Shown: one piece after another, positions 14,487 through 16,321 of the stretch
Layout: every line of letters begins with the position of its first letter
Numbering within the stretch: the stretch's first letter is position 1
From: Candidatus Omnitrophota bacterium
Lineage (GTDB): Bacteria > Omnitrophota > Koll11 > Aquiviventales > Aquiviventaceae
Assembly (NCBI GenBank): GCA_023247285.1
Contig: JAHFGU010000012.1
Coordinates: 2,304-18,624 of the forward strand
DNA length: 16,321 nt
Direction: 5' to 3'
Program-made: the position numbers and the translations under genes
The notes under the pieces: generated by a model
The model's database searches: none
What the model saw: the letters and a program-made list of their open reading frames with translations, nothing else
Told to the model about the DNA's origin: nothing

Positions 14487-15383
14487 CTAGTGTTGCTGGC
14501 AGACGTGCGCGAGGGATTCGAGCTGCAGGGTCGTATGCGTGATGCTGAAGCGGTCGGCCAGCAGCGCCTTGAGCCCGTCGAGCACCGCCTCGCTGCGGCC
14601 TAGGTCGTCGACGATGACATGCCCGCTCATCGCGTCCATGCCGGTGGTGATCGTCCAGAGATGCACGTCATGCACCGCGCGCACGCCGGGGACGGCCTGC
14701 ATCGCGTCCACAAGCTCCGGGATGCGGACATGGCCCGGGGTGCCCTCGAGCAGGATGTTCAGCGATTGCTTGATGAGGTTCCACGAGTTGATCGCAATGA
14801 GCACGCCGATCACCATGCTGGCCAGCGGGTCGGCGGCCAGCCAGCCGAACCGCTGAACGAGCGCGCCCGCGATGATGACGCCCACGGAGCCGAGCGCATC
14901 GCTCATGACGTTGAGCCACGCGCCCTCGAGGTTGAGGCTGGCCTGCCGGCCCTGACGCAGCAGCCACGCGCTCAGCAGGTTGATGGCCAGGCCGATCGCG
15001 GCCACGAGCATGACCGGGCCGCCGTTGATCGGCTCCGGGTGATGCAGCCGCGCGATCGCGCGGACGTAGATCCAGATGACGATCAGCCACAGCGCAAGGC
15101 CGTTGACGAGCGCGGCGAGGATCTCGGTCCGGGCGTACCCGAAGGTCTTGCGCGCCGTCGCCGGGCGCATCGCCACCCACGCCGCGAAGAAGCTGACGCC
15201 GAGCGCCGAGGCATCCGTCAGCATGTGGCCGGCGTCGGCCAGCAGCGCGAGGCTGCCCGACCACCACCCGACGGCCGCTTCGACGACCATCATGAGCAGC
15301 GTCAGCGCCAGCGCCGCGCGCAACGTGCGCTGCCCGCCCGCCTCGGCGGAGCGGCAATGGCGCGCGGAGTCGCCGCCGCTCAT
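14487..15383 (-). CDS. Cation diffusion facilitator (CzcD/ZitB-like) metal exporter
   Basis: Inner-membrane metal/proton antiporter that exports divalent metals, typically zinc, cadmium or cobalt. The 298-residue product has six predicted membrane helices and a C-terminal ferredoxin-like cytoplasmic domain (from about 215; VPGVRAVHDVHLWTITTG is typical). Transport-site residues: helix 2 has DAGHMLTD (H53, D57) and helix 5 has LNVMSDALGS (N158, D162). ZitB and CzcD have His where N158 stands, so metal choice may differ. Start ATG 15383 overlaps the DsbD-like stop (ATGA), making the two co-translated. A longer in-frame reading upstream runs through that gene and is not used. An AAAAATGGTGCC half-repeat lies just after its stop. 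Confidence 0.88.
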   Translation of the reverse strand: MSGGDSARHCRSAEAGGQRTLRAALALTLLMMVVEAAVGWWSGSLALLADAGHMLTDASALGVSFFAAWVAMRPATARKTFGYARTEILAALVNGLALWLIVIWIYVRAIARLHHPEPINGGPVMLVAAIGLAINLLSAWLLRQGRQASLNLEGAWLNVMSDALGSVGVIIAGALVQRFGWLAADPLASMVIGVLIAINSWNLIKQSLNILLEGTPGHVRIPELVDAMQAVPGVRAVHDVHLWTITTGMDAMSGHVIVDDLGRSEAVLDGLKALLADRFSITHTTLQLESLAHVCQQH

Positions 15384-16321
15384 CCGGTGAGGCGCCGCAG
15401 ATGGTCGAGCATCTCGTCCACGGTGGCCGGGCCGATGAAGCGCAGGTCGCGCCGCTCGTGCCCGCTCCGATCGAAGAAGAGGACCGTTGGCGCGCCGTAC
15501 ACGCGGTACCGCTCGACGAGGGCCTCGCCGTCCGCCGTCAATCCCCGCGTGGCATCGACGCGCAGCGTTGTCACCGAGCGGAGCGCTGCCACGACATCCG
15601 GATGCCGGAAGGTGGAATAGTCCATCTCCACGCAGGGCACGCACCAATCGGCGTACACGTCCACGATCGCCGGCTGCCCGCCGCGCTGCGCTGTTTCCAG
15701 CGCCGCCTCCGTGTAGGGGGCCCAAACCGGACCAGGCCGCGCCTCCGCGCGCGGCCAGATCAGCACGACGGCCGCGACCACCATCGCCGCGCCAACCGCC
15801 CGCCGCGTCCACAGAAACGCGCGCGAGCCGGCGAGGCGCTGCACGAAGCCGAGCACCACGCCGGCGCCGGCAAGCAGCAGCGCAACCATGATGACGAGCA
15901 CCGCATGCGCGAGCAGCGGCCGCACCATCCAGAGTGCGAGGCCGAGCAGCGCCAAGCCCAGCAGCTGTTTGATCCACACCATCCATGCGCCGCCTTTCGG
16001 CAGCCGGCCGACGCGATGCGCCACGACCGCGAGCACCAGATACGGCAGCCCCATCCCCAGCCCGAGCGCGAAGAAAAGACCGAAGCCGGCCAGCGGGCTG
16101 GCCAGCTCGCTCACGAGAAGCAGCAACCCCAGCACAAACGGCCCGATGCACGGGGCTGCGACGATCCCCACGACCAGGCCCATCACGAACGCCCCGCCCA
16201 GTCCGCGCCCAGCACTGCCGACGCGCTGCGTGAGCCACGCCGGCGGGCGCAGCTCATACAGCCCGAACATGCTCAGCGCCAGGGCGGTGATGATGGCGGC
16301 CACCGAGAGCAGCACCGCGGG
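15380..16321 (-). CDS. DsbD-like transmembrane thiol-disulfide reductase, 5' end missing
   Basis: Carries reducing power across the inner membrane to exported thiols. About 313 C-terminal residues are visible; the N-terminal part lies beyond the right edge, since the frame is open to the last base (the first GTG seen, at 16315, is an internal codon). The visible part has a CcdA/DsbD membrane domain with several helices, the APCIGPF motif carrying one of the two redox cysteines, then a C-terminal thioredoxin domain with WCVPC in VDVYADWCVPCVEMD and the cis-proline loop GAPTVLFF. The FRHPDVVAALRSVTTLRVDAT stretch is typical of DsbD C-domains. Whether an N-terminal DsbD alpha domain exists cannot be seen. 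Its stop overlaps the CDF start. A likely partner is the TlpA-like lipoprotein. Confidence 0.88.
   Translation of the reverse strand, partial: PAVLLSVAAIITALALSMFGLYELRPPAWLTQRVGSAGRGLGGAFVMGLVVGIVAAPCIGPFVLGLLLLVSELASPLAGFGLFFALGLGMGLPYLVLAVVAHRVGRLPKGGAWMVWIKQLLGLALLGLALWMVRPLLAHAVLVIMVALLLAGAGVVLGFVQRLAGSRAFLWTRRAVGAAMVVAAVVLIWPRAEARPGPVWAPYTEAALETAQRGGQPAIVDVYADWCVPCVEMDYSTFRHPDVVAALRSVTTLRVDATRGLTADGEALVERYRVYGAPTVLFFDRSGHERRDLRFIGPATVDEMLDHLRRLTG

Overview
The window is GC-rich bacterial chromosome, densely packed, with about 20 genes and no gene-free stretch over 300 bases. Three proteins carry clear lipoprotein signals (TlpA-like, DUF3047 and peptidoglycan-binding lipoproteins), which fits a cell with an outer membrane. 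It respires: complex I, a succinate dehydrogenase cytochrome b and acetyl-CoA synthetase are present. I saw no rRNA, tRNA, CRISPR, transposase or phage gene. Taxonomy cannot be fixed from this. The gene mix and the low-complexity REP-like repeats are compatible with an uncultivated lineage such as Omnitrophota, NC10 or Methylomirabilota, but that is only an impression.

Layout. Positions 1-1137 (minus) hold a partial sdhC and a QueC-family gene, coupled by overlap. From the same 70-base gap a plus-strand set runs to 2955: a HAMP-only membrane protein, a pteridine-reductase-like SDR and a QueD-like PTPS. It converges with, and overlaps by 26 bases, a minus-strand folB. Reading the rest in transcription order on the minus strand from the right edge: DsbD-like (partial) > CDF metal exporter > peptidoglycan-binding lipoprotein > DUF3047 lipoprotein > phosphoglucose isomerase > BtuF-like protein > nuoA-B-C-D > structured 136-base element > nuoI-H > terminator hairpin > acsA > tlpA-like > folB. 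Many of these junctions are ATGA, TGATG or TAATG overlaps, so translation is probably coupled through long operons.

How they work together. nuoABCD and nuoIH give the connecting module and the quinone-site membrane subunit of complex I. The NADH module (nuoEFG) and the antiporter subunits (nuoJKLMN) are not in the window. acsA feeds acetate into acetyl-CoA. The SDR (FolM/PTR1-like), QueD-like PTPS, FolB and QueC-like proteins make a pterin/deazaguanine neighbourhood. DsbD and TlpA-like proteins handle disulfide reduction outside the cytoplasm.

Most notable. The gap between nuoD and nuoI (7604-7739) can fold on the sense strand into an almost fully paired four-way junction. Its 17-base-pair closing stem starts on the last base of the nuoD stop codon and ends inside the nuoI start codon, burying the nuoI ribosome-binding region. 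I do not recognise it as a known RNA class. Other points of interest are near-leaderless promoters at nuoA and at the HAMP gene, a REP-like pair read through as the nuoB C-terminus, and short REP-like repeats at operon junctions.
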